Source of the DNA: Cochliopodium minus
Taxonomy: Eukaryota; Discosea; Himatismenida; Cochliopodiidae
DNA: 11,007 bases
Assembly (NCBI GenBank): GCA_024220525.1
Contig: JAMYWO010000649.1
Location: 1 to 11,007 of the forward strand
Direction of reading: 5' to 3'
Part shown: positions 1 through 7,852 of the stretch, piece after piece
How the letters are laid out: each line of letters starts with the position of its first letter
Position numbering within the stretch: the first letter of the stretch is position 1
Notes under the pieces: model-generated
Database searches by the model: none
Seen by the model: only the letters and a program-made list of their open reading frames with translations
What the model was told of the DNA's origin: nothing
Position numbers and translations under genes: made by a program

Positions 1-300
1 AAAAAATAAAAAATAAAAAATAAAAAATAAAAAATAAAAAATAAAAAATAAAAAATAAAAAATAAAAAATAATAAAACAATAAAACAATAAAGTAAATAA
101 AACATGTAAAAAATAAAATAAAAATAAAAAAAATAAAAATAAAAAATAAAACAACAAATAAAGTAAATAAAACATGTAAAAATAAAAATATAGAAAAATA
201 AAAAATAAAAAATAAAAAATAAAAATTAATAAAAATTAATAAAAATTTTAAAATTGTTTTAAAAAAAATTAAAAATAAAAAACAATAAATAAAAATAATA
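1..300. repeat. A-rich simple-sequence region with a 70-nt direct repeat
   Basis: Bases 1-70 are a near-perfect array of the 7-mer AAAAAAT. A more complex 26-bp block beginning AATAAAGTAAATAAAACATG occurs at 87-112 and again at 157-182, exactly 70 nt apart, embedded in further A/T repeats. No coding sequence is visible on either strand. The tract is A-rich on plus, hence T-rich on minus, like introns of sense T-rich genes here, so it may be intron or 3' region of the TBC gene. Confidence 0.8.
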
Positions 301-334
301 AAAAACATAAATCTGTCATTTAAAAAAGTGTCAC

Positions 335-1806
335 ATAGTATGTTTGGAATTATACAACAAATAAACAACCTAGAAAATTAATTAAACAATTAAGAAGGAA
401 TGTACCACAAAAACAAAATTACCAAAGCTAGAATCTCGTGCATTCCCTGCCTGTAAGAAGTATCAGTGTGTTGCATGGCATAAATATCTTGAAATAAAAA
501 ATAATTAAAATTTTTAAAAAAAAATAAAAATTATTTAAAAAAAATAAAAATTATTTCAAAAAACTCGGAAAAAATTTTTATTAATTTACACAATATTCTC
601 AACATGATATCTTGTATTTCCTTTCTTTGAAAAAATTCGTTTTCGGGATGAGTACGGATGAGATCCTGTTTGATGATGATGAGAGAGTTGCTATCTTCGA
701 AATTCTCACTGTTCTTTTCATCAAACATGTCTTCATCCACTTTGTACCTTTCGCTTAGTTCGTCGTACCCATTTCTCTTCTCCTTGATTATTTCCATCCA
801 TCTTTCTTCGTTTGCGTCTTTTGGTAGAATTTCCAAAAAAATCTTTTTAAAGAAAAATTAAAGAATTGATTTAAAAAAAAAAATTGTTTGAAAAAGTTTT
901 ATTTGAAAAAAAATTTTGCTTGAAAAAAAAAAATCTTATTTGAAAATAAATTTGAAAAAAAATTTTGTTTAAAAAAATTTTGTTTGAAAAAATTTTGTTT
1001 GAAAAAGTTTTGTTTGAAAATATTCAAGGAATCACAGCACCAAGAAAAAAAATAAAAAAGAATCTGATGCATCAAATTCTCTTATGTAGAAACAGAATTT
1101 TGGGGAAATATTATTTCATTTGAGATTAGATAGGTCAGATAAAATGAATCTCTGAGATTTTGATGATATAAATACGGAAACATTTAAATTTGAAATATTG
1201 AGGATGCCAACAATACTTTACATCACTTTTTTATAGTATTTGAGTTTTTTTTTCTCATTTTGGTTTTTTAGGGTTCTGTGATGTCACATCATCAATTTTT
1301 ATGTAAAAATTTTTTCAAGGATGGTATATTTAGAAAAAAGTATTCTATCAATTGATATTCAATAGGCTCAAATTATCACGTTATTATAAATGATATGTCT
1401 ATAGAAATGCAATCAAAATGCTTTTTGTTTATTTTGGAACAATATCGCTCTATAAATTTATGATAGGAACACCATCATAAAATGGTAAGCCATTCAATTA
1501 GGATATTAAATATATTTCATTTTTGGCATCTATTCTATTCATAATTAAAAAATTTTAATTTTTTGAAATTATGAAATGAATACGTGAAGTTAAAATTTAA
1601 GTTTGAGTATTTATGATCAAACTAAAAACATACTGTGATATTCTATTTTTGATAAGGATCATTCTTACCATCCAATAGATGAATCTCAAATTCAATTCTC
1701 CCAATCCACCCTCTAATGCCTTGACATGCAACAATGCAAAATTAGGTATTTTTCCAGTTATATAGGTTTCCCATTCCCTATCGAGCTTTGATTCTTTTTC
1801 ATTCAT
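335..1806 (-). CDS. TBC-domain Rab GTPase-activating protein, TBC1D5-like, partial (3' end outside window)
   Basis: Proposed exons on the minus strand: 1806-1669, 842-590, 487-423 and tentatively 369-335; the rest lies beyond base 1. TBC proteins accelerate GTP hydrolysis by Rab GTPases at membranes; the TBC1D5 group acts on Rab7 with retromer. Residues 10-46 hold the N-terminal segment (EWE at 11-13, LRFIYWM at 40-46), which runs across the first splice into IFLEILP (47-53). The arginine-finger motif IxxDxxR is I103-K-Q-D106-L-I-R109, then T110. The glutamine-finger motif is Y142-R-Q144-G-M-H-E, whose GMHE ending resembles TBC1D5. Both fingers are present, so the protein should be active. 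The start ATG follows seven A residues. Splice phases are 0, 1 and 0; the 369-335 exon and its GTGACA donor are weak. The first intron (826 nt) is far longer than the others. Family call is secure; subfamily is likely. Confidence 0.82.
843..1668 (-). other. Long first intron of the TBC gene
   Basis: Donor GTAAGA follows the ATG codon of Met46 at 1669 and acceptor AAG precedes Ile47 at 842, so phase is 0 and the TBC alignment is continuous. At 826 nt it is the longest intron here. The part near the acceptor is a TTTGAAAA-rich tandem array; 1023-1660 is less A/T-monotonous. I found no convincing exon, tRNA or snoRNA in it. A plus-strand stretch after 1270 reads open for about 28 codons between splice-like signals but resembles nothing I know. 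Confidence 0.7.
884..1022. repeat. Degenerate minisatellite, TTTGAAAAAATTTTG-like unit
   Basis: About nine imperfect copies of a roughly 15-bp unit (TTTG, A-run, TTTTG) stand head to tail. Copies differ mainly in A-run length and by G/A or C/T changes. The array lies inside the first intron of the minus-strand TBC gene, close to its acceptor, where the minus strand reads as a T/C-rich tract. Confidence 0.75.
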
Positions 1807-1934
1807 TTTTTTTAATTAGTTTGAAATAATTGCATAAAAAAAAATTCAAACAACTTTAATCCTCTCATTTCATTAATCAAAAATGGATTCCATAATCACT
1901 GGCTATTGATGATATCTTCAAAAAATAAAAAAAA
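1807..1934. promoter_or_regulatory. Shared upstream region of the TBC and FolD genes
   Basis: This 128-bp gap separates two divergent start codons and must hold both 5' leaders and core promoters unless transcripts overlap. Each ATG is preceded directly by an A-run of seven on its own strand. No TATA or other factor site can be assigned with confidence. The call rests on gene arrangement. Confidence 0.5.
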
Positions 1935-3785
1935 ATGAAGAGAAAAAATTTATTTTTCACATCTCTCAACAAAATCACATTTAATTTCTCGGGGAAGAAT
2001 TATTCAACAGAATTATACCCTGAGAAGAAAATAAATTGTAAAGAAATATCAGATAAAATAGTCATAATCTCCTCCCAAACAAACATCCTATTTCTTTAAA
2101 CCTTATAATTTTTTTTTTTACCAATCTGATAGTTGGATCAGGTCAATAAGGATGCAATAGAATTCAAGAAAAAAGCAGGGAGAAAGCCTTGTCTTGCGGT
2201 GATCAGCGTAGATCCAAAAGTGTCATATAAGTAAGATAATATCAATATTGATTAACATATACAAATGATAATATGATAATTTAGATCTCATTGATCAAAA
2301 TATAGTATCTTGAGTTAAGATATAAAAATAATCAAAATTATGGAAAATCATTTCAATCAAATGAATTTTGTGAGAGATCAATTATAATAATCAGGCATGA
2401 TTTCATTTTTTTGAAAATAATCAATTTAATTCTATAATTTTAGCTATGTCAAGATGAAGCAAAAAACTTGCGAAAAGATCGGTTTCGATTTCAAGCTATA
2501 TGAGCCCGAAGAAACGATCAAGATCACAGAGGAAAAGCTGATCGAGAAGACGAGAGAATATAACAACGATCCCAACGTGGATGGGCTCATCATCCAGCTT
2601 CCCCTGCCTCCTCATCTCCATCCCTTCAAGATCATCGATCAGATCGATCCCATCAAGGATGTGGATGGCCTGCATAGCCAGAATGTCGGATCTCTCACTC
2701 TGGGTAATCCTATAGTGATGCCTTGCACTCCTTTTGGCGTGTATACCATCCTTAAAGAGGCCAAGGTGGATACTAAAAAAAAGCATGTTGTGATAGTTGG
2801 TAAGAAAAAAAAAATATCTTAATCATAAGGGATCAATCCTATCATAAATCTCATCATAATCCTAAAAATAAAATAATGATGGGAATTTATACTTTATCTT
2901 ATATATGGATCAATTTTTTTATCTCAATAAGATACCATATCATTGATCTAAATCATAAATCATTTCTAAGAGTTTTATGTTTTTTAATATTGAACCTATT
3001 GAAGATCATTTTTAAATATATTATATTATAAAGATGTTATCAATTTTACAATAATCACCATGTTACAAAGTACTGAAATGATCTGATCTATAAATTTTGA
3101 TATAATTTGATGTTTTAAAAAAAAAAACAATCTAATTAAATGATCAAAAGGTTACTCTTTGTTGGAGAAATTTTTTGAACAGAAAAAATTATGTGCCAAA
3201 CAAAAACTGTTACATGATTTGGTTTAAATGCTAAATTTTTAATTTTTTTTTAGGAAGAAGTAACATTGTGGGAAAACCCCTTTTCAATTTGCTCTCCCAG
3301 AAGTGGCTCAACGCACAAGTCTCTTTGACCATTGTGCACAGCGAAACCAAAGACATTAAAATTTTCACCAGATTGGCTGACATACTCGTTGTAGCAGTGG
3401 GAAAAGCAGGTAAACAATAAATTGGGAAAAAAAAAATTATTATTTTTTAAATTTGGGAGTTAGTCAAAAAATTTTTTTTGAAACCATTTGCTCTTTTCAG
3501 TTTCTTTATTCATTTATTCATTGAAATTTTTTTTGAATAGGCCTCATTACACCCGATCACATCAAAGAAGATAGTGTGTTGATTGATGTTGGTATTAACA
3601 ATATCGAGGATAAATCCAAAAAGACTGGTTTCAGAGTGGTGGGAGACATTGATCCCTCTTGCTTTGAAAAGTGCTCCCTCTACACTTCCGTTCCTGGTGG
3701 GGTCGGATTGTTGACTGTCTCCATGTTGATGCTGAATACCATGAATGCGGCCAATGCTAGATTATTGGCTGCTTCCAAATTGTGA
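1935..3785 (+). CDS. folD: Bifunctional methylenetetrahydrofolate dehydrogenase/cyclohydrolase, mitochondrial
   Basis: Exons 1935-2060, 2133-2230, 2444-2799, 3254-3409 and 3541-3785 join into 326 residues ending in TGA. The enzyme oxidises 5,10-methylene-THF to methenyl-THF and hydrolyses it to 10-formyl-THF. Residues 1-25 are basic and hydroxylated with a YST motif, suggesting mitochondrial import as in MTHFD2. Active-site elements are Y76 and K80 (YVKMK), Q126 (QLPLP), DVDG with D149, PCTP, and the nucleotide-binding [13 protein letters not shown] (190-202). The C-terminal signature reads PGGVGLLT (297-304) where the family has PGGVGPMT. Length matches the family. The first intron uses a weak GTCATA donor, but skipping it breaks the KEISDKI-LDQVNK helix. 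One residue seems inserted at the exon 2/3 junction relative to the usual DPASxxYV spacing. Confidence 0.93.
2231..2443 (+). other. FolD intron 2
   Basis: This 213-nt GTAAGA..TTTTAG intron is rich in ATCA/TGAT words and not in T-runs. It holds a perfect 12-bp palindrome ATCAATATTGAT at 2241-2252, next to the donor. No ORF or RNA gene is recognised. Confidence 0.7.
2800..3253 (+). other. FolD intron 3
   Basis: This 454-nt intron has a GTAAGA donor that splits the Gly194 codon of VIVGG and a T-rich acceptor at 3252-3253. GATC, ATCAT and TGATCT words recur within it. I found no exon, RNA gene or insertion element. Confidence 0.75.
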
Positions 3786-4068
3786 TTTAAATTTATTAAA
3801 GAGTTCAACAAGGAATCTTTCAAACTTTAAGTCACTTTTATTGAACAAATTTGTTTGAAAAATAAATATCGTCAAATTAACTTTATATAAATGTCCGATA
3901 TTCATTTCTGGAAACTTCAGTTCCATATAGTCACTTCGAAATTTTGTGAAGATGGAAAATTCTCTTTCAAAGTCATCCTATGTCGAATTATCGCAAATAA
4001 AGAATTCATAAACAGAATTAAGCTTTTTTGAGAAATTTTATTTCATTTTTATTGTTATAACAATTATT
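3786..4068. other. Convergent intergenic region, FolD / EF-hand gene
   Basis: This 283-bp region carries the 3' ends of two convergent genes. On plus, TTTATTAAAG begins 7 nt after the FolD stop and AATAAA-like words follow near 3860. On minus, AATAAA words (plus TTTATT near 4037-4042) follow the EF-hand stop, next to a perfect 14-bp palindrome ATTGTTATAACAAT at 4051-4064. No gene is seen. Confidence 0.6.
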
Positions 4069-4690
4069 TTATAAATTTTGGGTATTTCCGGTTAAGAGAG
4101 CAATAATATCGTTGTTATCCGCATAATTCACAAAGTCTTTGAATTCAGAGAAGTGGAGTCTGTCCTTATCCTTCTTTGCGAGGAAATTGAATGCAGTATT
4201 TAATGCATCACCTTCCTTGGTTTGTCCGAGAATCTCTTTTGGTTTTTTATTTTTTCTCAATGCAAAAATCGCAAGAGCATCCTTAAAAAATTGTTGTGCT
4301 AGATTTTTATTTGATGAAAGAATTGAAAAACGTTGTAAAAAAATTATTATTCGTTCCAAAAAATAAATATGCTTTCAATTCAATCACATTTAATAGTAAT
4401 ATGGGTTATCTATTTTTCTAATAGAAATTTACCATCTTTCTTTTTGAGGAACTTTTCACCCTTCTTATCATAAAGATTCCATACTTCATCTGTATATTTA
4501 TCTATTTTTTGGAAACAATGGGTATTATAAAAAATTTAAATTAATTTCATCGGATTTTATTACCAATTGCCTCATCTTCATCTCCATAATCTTGGCAATT
4601 TTCTTCCTCTTCTCTCATTTCATTTGGATCTACTCCCTTGATCTCAGGAATAGTCTCCCCTTCTCCCAAAGGGTACAATTTATTGATCAT
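4069..4690 (-). CDS. Small EF-hand-like protein, unknown role
   Basis: Minus-strand exons 4690-4564, 4501-4433 and 4298-4069 join with two phase-1 introns into 141 residues. Residues 21-42 are highly acidic. A first EF-hand-like unit (about 43-80) has the 12-residue loop D54-K-K-G-E-K-F-L61-K-K-K-D65, flanked by helices WNLY and AQQFFKDAL; this unit appears only after both introns are removed, which supports the gene. A second unit has a loop around 106-117 ending RLHFSEF. Positions 3 and 6 of loop 1 and positions 1, 3 and 5 of loop 2 lack the usual ligands, so calcium binding is doubtful. The start is uncertain: this ATG lacks the A-run seen at most other starts, and coding-like sequence continues upstream to about 4728. 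Either an ATG at 4789-4787 with a hydrophobic stretch or a further upstream intron is possible. Confidence 0.65.
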
Positions 4691-4837
4691 AACCAAAGCT
4701 TTGGTATTTACACCTCCCTTTTGATATGATAATAAGTAAAATATTAAAAAATGAACAACAAATAAAGATAAAAGAAAAAATATCACCATATATACTTTTA
4801 TATAATTTTTTTTTTTTTTATATTTTGAAATAAAAAA
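4691..4837. promoter_or_regulatory. Shared upstream region of the EF-hand and ALDH genes
   Basis: This 147-bp gap separates divergent starts. The ALDH-proximal part holds TATATA-like sequence (about 4790-4805), a long T-tract, then six A residues directly before the ALDH ATG. The EF-hand-proximal 40 bp are richer in G and C and may be coding. Confidence 0.45.
4692..4705. repeat. 14-bp perfect palindrome ACCAAAGCTTTGGT
   Basis: This palindrome lies just upstream of the Met1 codon assigned to the EF-hand gene, in the gap to the divergent ALDH gene. It may be a regulatory site, or simply coding sequence (codons for T-K-A-L) if that protein starts further upstream. Confidence 0.5.
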
Positions 4838-6735
4838 ATGTTCAACAAAATTACAAAGAAAAAGTTCAATCATTTCAACAAATTCACCAACATCTCCAAA
4901 TATTCAACCCAAAATGCAGAATTGATTGCGGTCACTGAAGATAATAAGACTACAATCAACCAAAAATTCAATGTATTAAAAGCAAATCAAAAGAAATGGT
5001 TCAATCAAACTACATTGAGCGAAAGAATTAATAAGGTGAAGAAATTCAAAGAATTGCTCGAAAAAAGCGAAAATACATCAGCTCTTTTGCTCACCAAAGA
5101 AACAGGCAAACCAATATCTCAATCACATAACGAAATCAAGGGTGTAGTTCCAAGAATCAATTTCTTCATAGAACATTCTGAAAGAGCTTTGGGTACAAAG
5201 GTTGTTCAAGAATCTAATCCTAGAGAAGAGATCAGAAGACTCCCATTGGGAATCATTGCAAATATATCCGCATGGAATTATCCTTACTTTGTTGGTCTCA
5301 ATGCAGTCTTGCCTGCTTTGATCGCTGGAAATGGAGTTATATATAAACCATCTGAATATGCAAGCAGAACAGGTAAACATGATAATCTCAATATTCCTAC
5401 ATATATCGAAATCTATCTGATATAACTATAGTTATTATCATGATAATAGATAAAATAAATATTTAATTAAAGGGAATATTCCCACAATTTATTACTTTTA
5501 ACGATTTTCTAGGATATTTGCCGTAAAAACGATAATAGATTAACATATGATCTATTGTTATAATCATATAACTCAATTAAAAAAAATTTTCATTTTTACC
5601 AATTTTTTTATGATAGGTCTTAATATGATTGAACTTCTCCACGAATCTGGGTTCCCTCAAGAGATCCTCACTTCCGTAATCGGAGGAAAATCCACATCAG
5701 AAGAAATCTTGAATCTCGATATCGATGGTCTCTTCTTTACAGGATCAGTAGCAACAGGAAAGAGAATCCAAAAGAGATTGATCGACAACGGAAAATATTT
5801 TATAAAGACTCAATACGAGTTGGGAGGTAAGGATCCTGTATATGTCCACAACGATGTTGATGTCAAGAATGTTGCCATTGCTACTGCTGATGGTGCTTTC
5901 TACAATACTGGCCAAAGTTGCTGCTCTGTCGAGAGAATCTATGTTCATGAGTCTGTCTATGATCAATTTGTTGAAGAGTTTGTCAAGGAGGTTTCTTCTT
6001 ACAAGGTTGGAGATCCTCTTGAGAAAGATACCTACATTGGTAAAAAAAAATTTTTGAGAGAAATTTTCATTTTTTGGTTGAAGATCTATTTTTTCAATAT
6101 TAAATCAATGATTTTTTTTAAACTTAAATAGGTCCTTTGACTTTGCCTACCCAAGTCGGCTTTTTGGAAGATCAAGTCAAAGAAGCTGTTCAAAAGGGAG
6201 CCACTGTTGCTTTGGGAGGCAAGAGACACCCTTCCCTCAAAGGAAACTACTTTTTGCCTACCGTTTTGTTGAACGTGAACAACTCAATGAGAGTATTTCA
6301 AGAAGAATCTTTTGGTCCTATTATTGGAATTATGAAAGTCAGTGGTAAGTTTTTTGAAAAGATACAAAAAACTCAAGTCTTATTAGCTAAAATATAAAAT
6401 ATTTATTTCTTGTACAAATGATCATTATTTTAATCAATACAATAATGTTGTACTTTCAAACTTTTTATTTTTTAGGAACCACTGAGGCTGCTAAATTGAT
6501 GAATGATACTACTTATGGCTTGACTTCTGCTGTTTACTCCAAAACTCAAGATGTCTATGAAGAGGTCCAAAGAAACTTGGATTCTGGTTCTGCTTACTGG
6601 AACTGTTGCGATCGTGTCAGTCCAAGATTGCCTTGGGTTGGAAGAAGAGATTCTGGTGTTGGTTTGACTTTGTCCGAAGAGGGGATCTCCACTTTCACTT
6701 ATCCAAGAGGATATCATATCAAGAGCCCTAATTAA
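4838..6735 (+). CDS. Aldehyde dehydrogenase (NAD(P)+-dependent), probable mitochondrial precursor
   Basis: Exons 4838-5372, 5617-6039, 6132-6344 and 6476-6735 give 476 residues; all three introns are phase 1. The enzyme oxidises an aldehyde to its carboxylate; the substrate cannot be assigned. Residues 1-24 are Lys/Asn/Phe-rich with KYST, resembling a mitochondrial presequence. Catalytic elements are N147 (SAWNYP), the coenzyme-binding FTGS at 219-222, general base E246 (ELGGKDP), nucleophile C280 in GQSCCS, and the EESFGP motif with E377-E378 and F380. YGLTSAVYS and a C-terminal SGVG..GISTFTYPRGYH complete the fold. The GKDPVYV and C-terminal PRGYHIKSP features recall a bacterial-type ALDH group rather than class 1/2 enzymes. 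All key residues are present, so activity is expected. It lies divergent to the EF-hand gene and convergent with SDHC. Confidence 0.94.
5373..5616 (+). other. ALDH intron 1 with 16-bp palindrome
   Basis: This 244-nt intron splits the Gly179 codon with donor GTAAAC and acceptor ATAG. It holds a perfect 16-bp palindrome TATTATCATGATAATA at 5433-5448. Splicing restores the continuous family segment PSEYASRTG-LNMIELLHESG. No gene is seen inside. Confidence 0.8.
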
Positions 6736-6888
6736 AGGCCACAATAATTTATTAAAGTTCAATCTCAAAAAAAATCTGAAAATTGCAATATGATATCACA
6801 TAAAATTCATTCAAATAATGACTATGAAATTCATATAAATGTAATATCATGGTTTAATATTTTAATTTTTGATCAATTATATAATGCT
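6736..6888. other. Convergent intergenic region, ALDH / SDHC
   Basis: This 153-bp region carries the two 3' ends. TTTATTAAAGTTCAA at 6748-6762 follows the ALDH stop by 13 nt and matches an element after FolD. No coding sequence is present. Confidence 0.55.
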
Positions 6889-7552
6889 TTAAAGCAATGC
6901 GACAATTAATGTCAATGCAACAGAAGATGCAATGAGTGCTTTGGAGCTGGTTCTAACTTCTGGAAGTTTCAATCCCTTTGCAGTGGTATCCCAGTAGAGA
7001 TGTCTGATTTCTGCCAACCAATGGTAGATGATTGGGAATGCAATCAAATCTTTTGCCAAGAAATTAATAACAGCGTTTGATTTGAATAAATCCAATGTAG
7101 CATGTAATCCTTCATATCCTCCAACAATGGTGATCAATGATCCAAGTGCCAATCCTATTTATTATATGGGTCATAAAAAATAACCAAAAATAAATTTTTT
7201 TTATACCTCCAACAAGCCCAATTGCAGAGAAACGATTAGAGATGGATGCAATTGCAGGAATAGGAAACTTAAATATTGTTACATGAGGTGAAATTGGTCT
7301 TTCTTTGGATGAGCTTTTTTCGAGTTGTTTGCTTCCTGATATTCTTTCGCTATGTTTGACTACTTTGAATGATGAATCGTTTACTTTTGCAGTGGTATGT
7401 ATTTTTGATATATTCATTTTGAATGCTTTTTCTCTTACAATCATTTTATTAATTGGGGAGAAGCTATTCTTGCTGTATTGTGCTTTGAATACTACTTGTG
7501 TGTTAATTTTTGACTTCCATAATTTGTTGATTTTATTGGAATACATTTTCAT
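6889..7552 (-). CDS. SDHC: Succinate dehydrogenase cytochrome b560 subunit, mitochondrial
   Basis: Minus-strand exons 7552-7207 and 7154-6889 join at a phase-1 Gly codon into 203 residues. SDHC anchors complex II in the inner mitochondrial membrane, binds ubiquinone and supplies an axial heme ligand. The N-terminal 80 residues are basic and Ser/Thr-rich with no acidic clusters at the start, fitting a presequence plus a long extension. Family signatures are RPISPH (85-90), TIFK (92-95), S103 and R107 at the quinone site, and H160-WLAEIRH-LYWD with H160 as the expected heme ligand. Helices are predicted at about 100-125, 143-165 and 185-203. Deviations are N106 where the family has His before the Arg, and E164 where Gly of NGIRH is usual. 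The ATG follows nine A residues. Confidence 0.92.
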
Positions 7553-7852
7553 TTTTTTTTTATCTCAATATTTTTTTTTATATATTTTGAGCATGAATTA
7601 TTTTTCGAATGTGGTGTTGATATTTACTCGCCATGAATTAAACCAATAATTCAGCCAAAACTTTTAATCCAGAAAATTAAACAAAGACAGATTTGATCAA
7701 TATTTTTGAAAAGTATTAAAAATAGTGGTTCTTTTTGTACTCATTAAATAAAAAAAAAATCATATTGGGTAAAAAAATAAATATTTTACAACATTTTGTT
7801 TTAATATTAACTCATATATAATATTATTTCAGAGGGAAGATAAGTCTTATAA
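7553..7852. promoter_or_regulatory. Shared upstream region of the SDHC and USP7-like genes
   Basis: This 300-bp gap separates divergent starts. It contains a CCAAT sequence near 7643 and an inverted one (ATTGG) near 7763. A TTATTTCAG just before 7832 and a GGTAAAA near 7767 would fit a small intron in the 5' leader of the USP7-like gene. Both readings are tentative. Confidence 0.4.

Noticed and set aside
1130-1300. Box C/D snoRNA in the TBC intron
   Set aside because: TGATGA-like and CTGA-like words occur but not in proper order and spacing on one strand.
1271-1354. Plus-strand mini-exon between splice-like signals
   Set aside because: Only about 28 codons before a stop, no family resemblance, and inside a well-supported opposite-strand intron.
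2496-2786. Minus-strand ORF opposite FolD exon 3
   Set aside because: It is antisense to a strongly conserved FolD segment and resembles no family.
5123-5380. Minus-strand ORF opposite ALDH exon 1
   Set aside because: Shadow of the conserved ALDH frame.
6472-6768. Minus-strand ORF opposite ALDH exon 4
   Set aside because: Shadow frame that extends past the ALDH stop; no domain signal.
7305-7649. Plus-strand ORF over the SDHC 5' half
   Set aside because: Antisense of the SDHC presequence region, continuing into AT-rich intergenic DNA.
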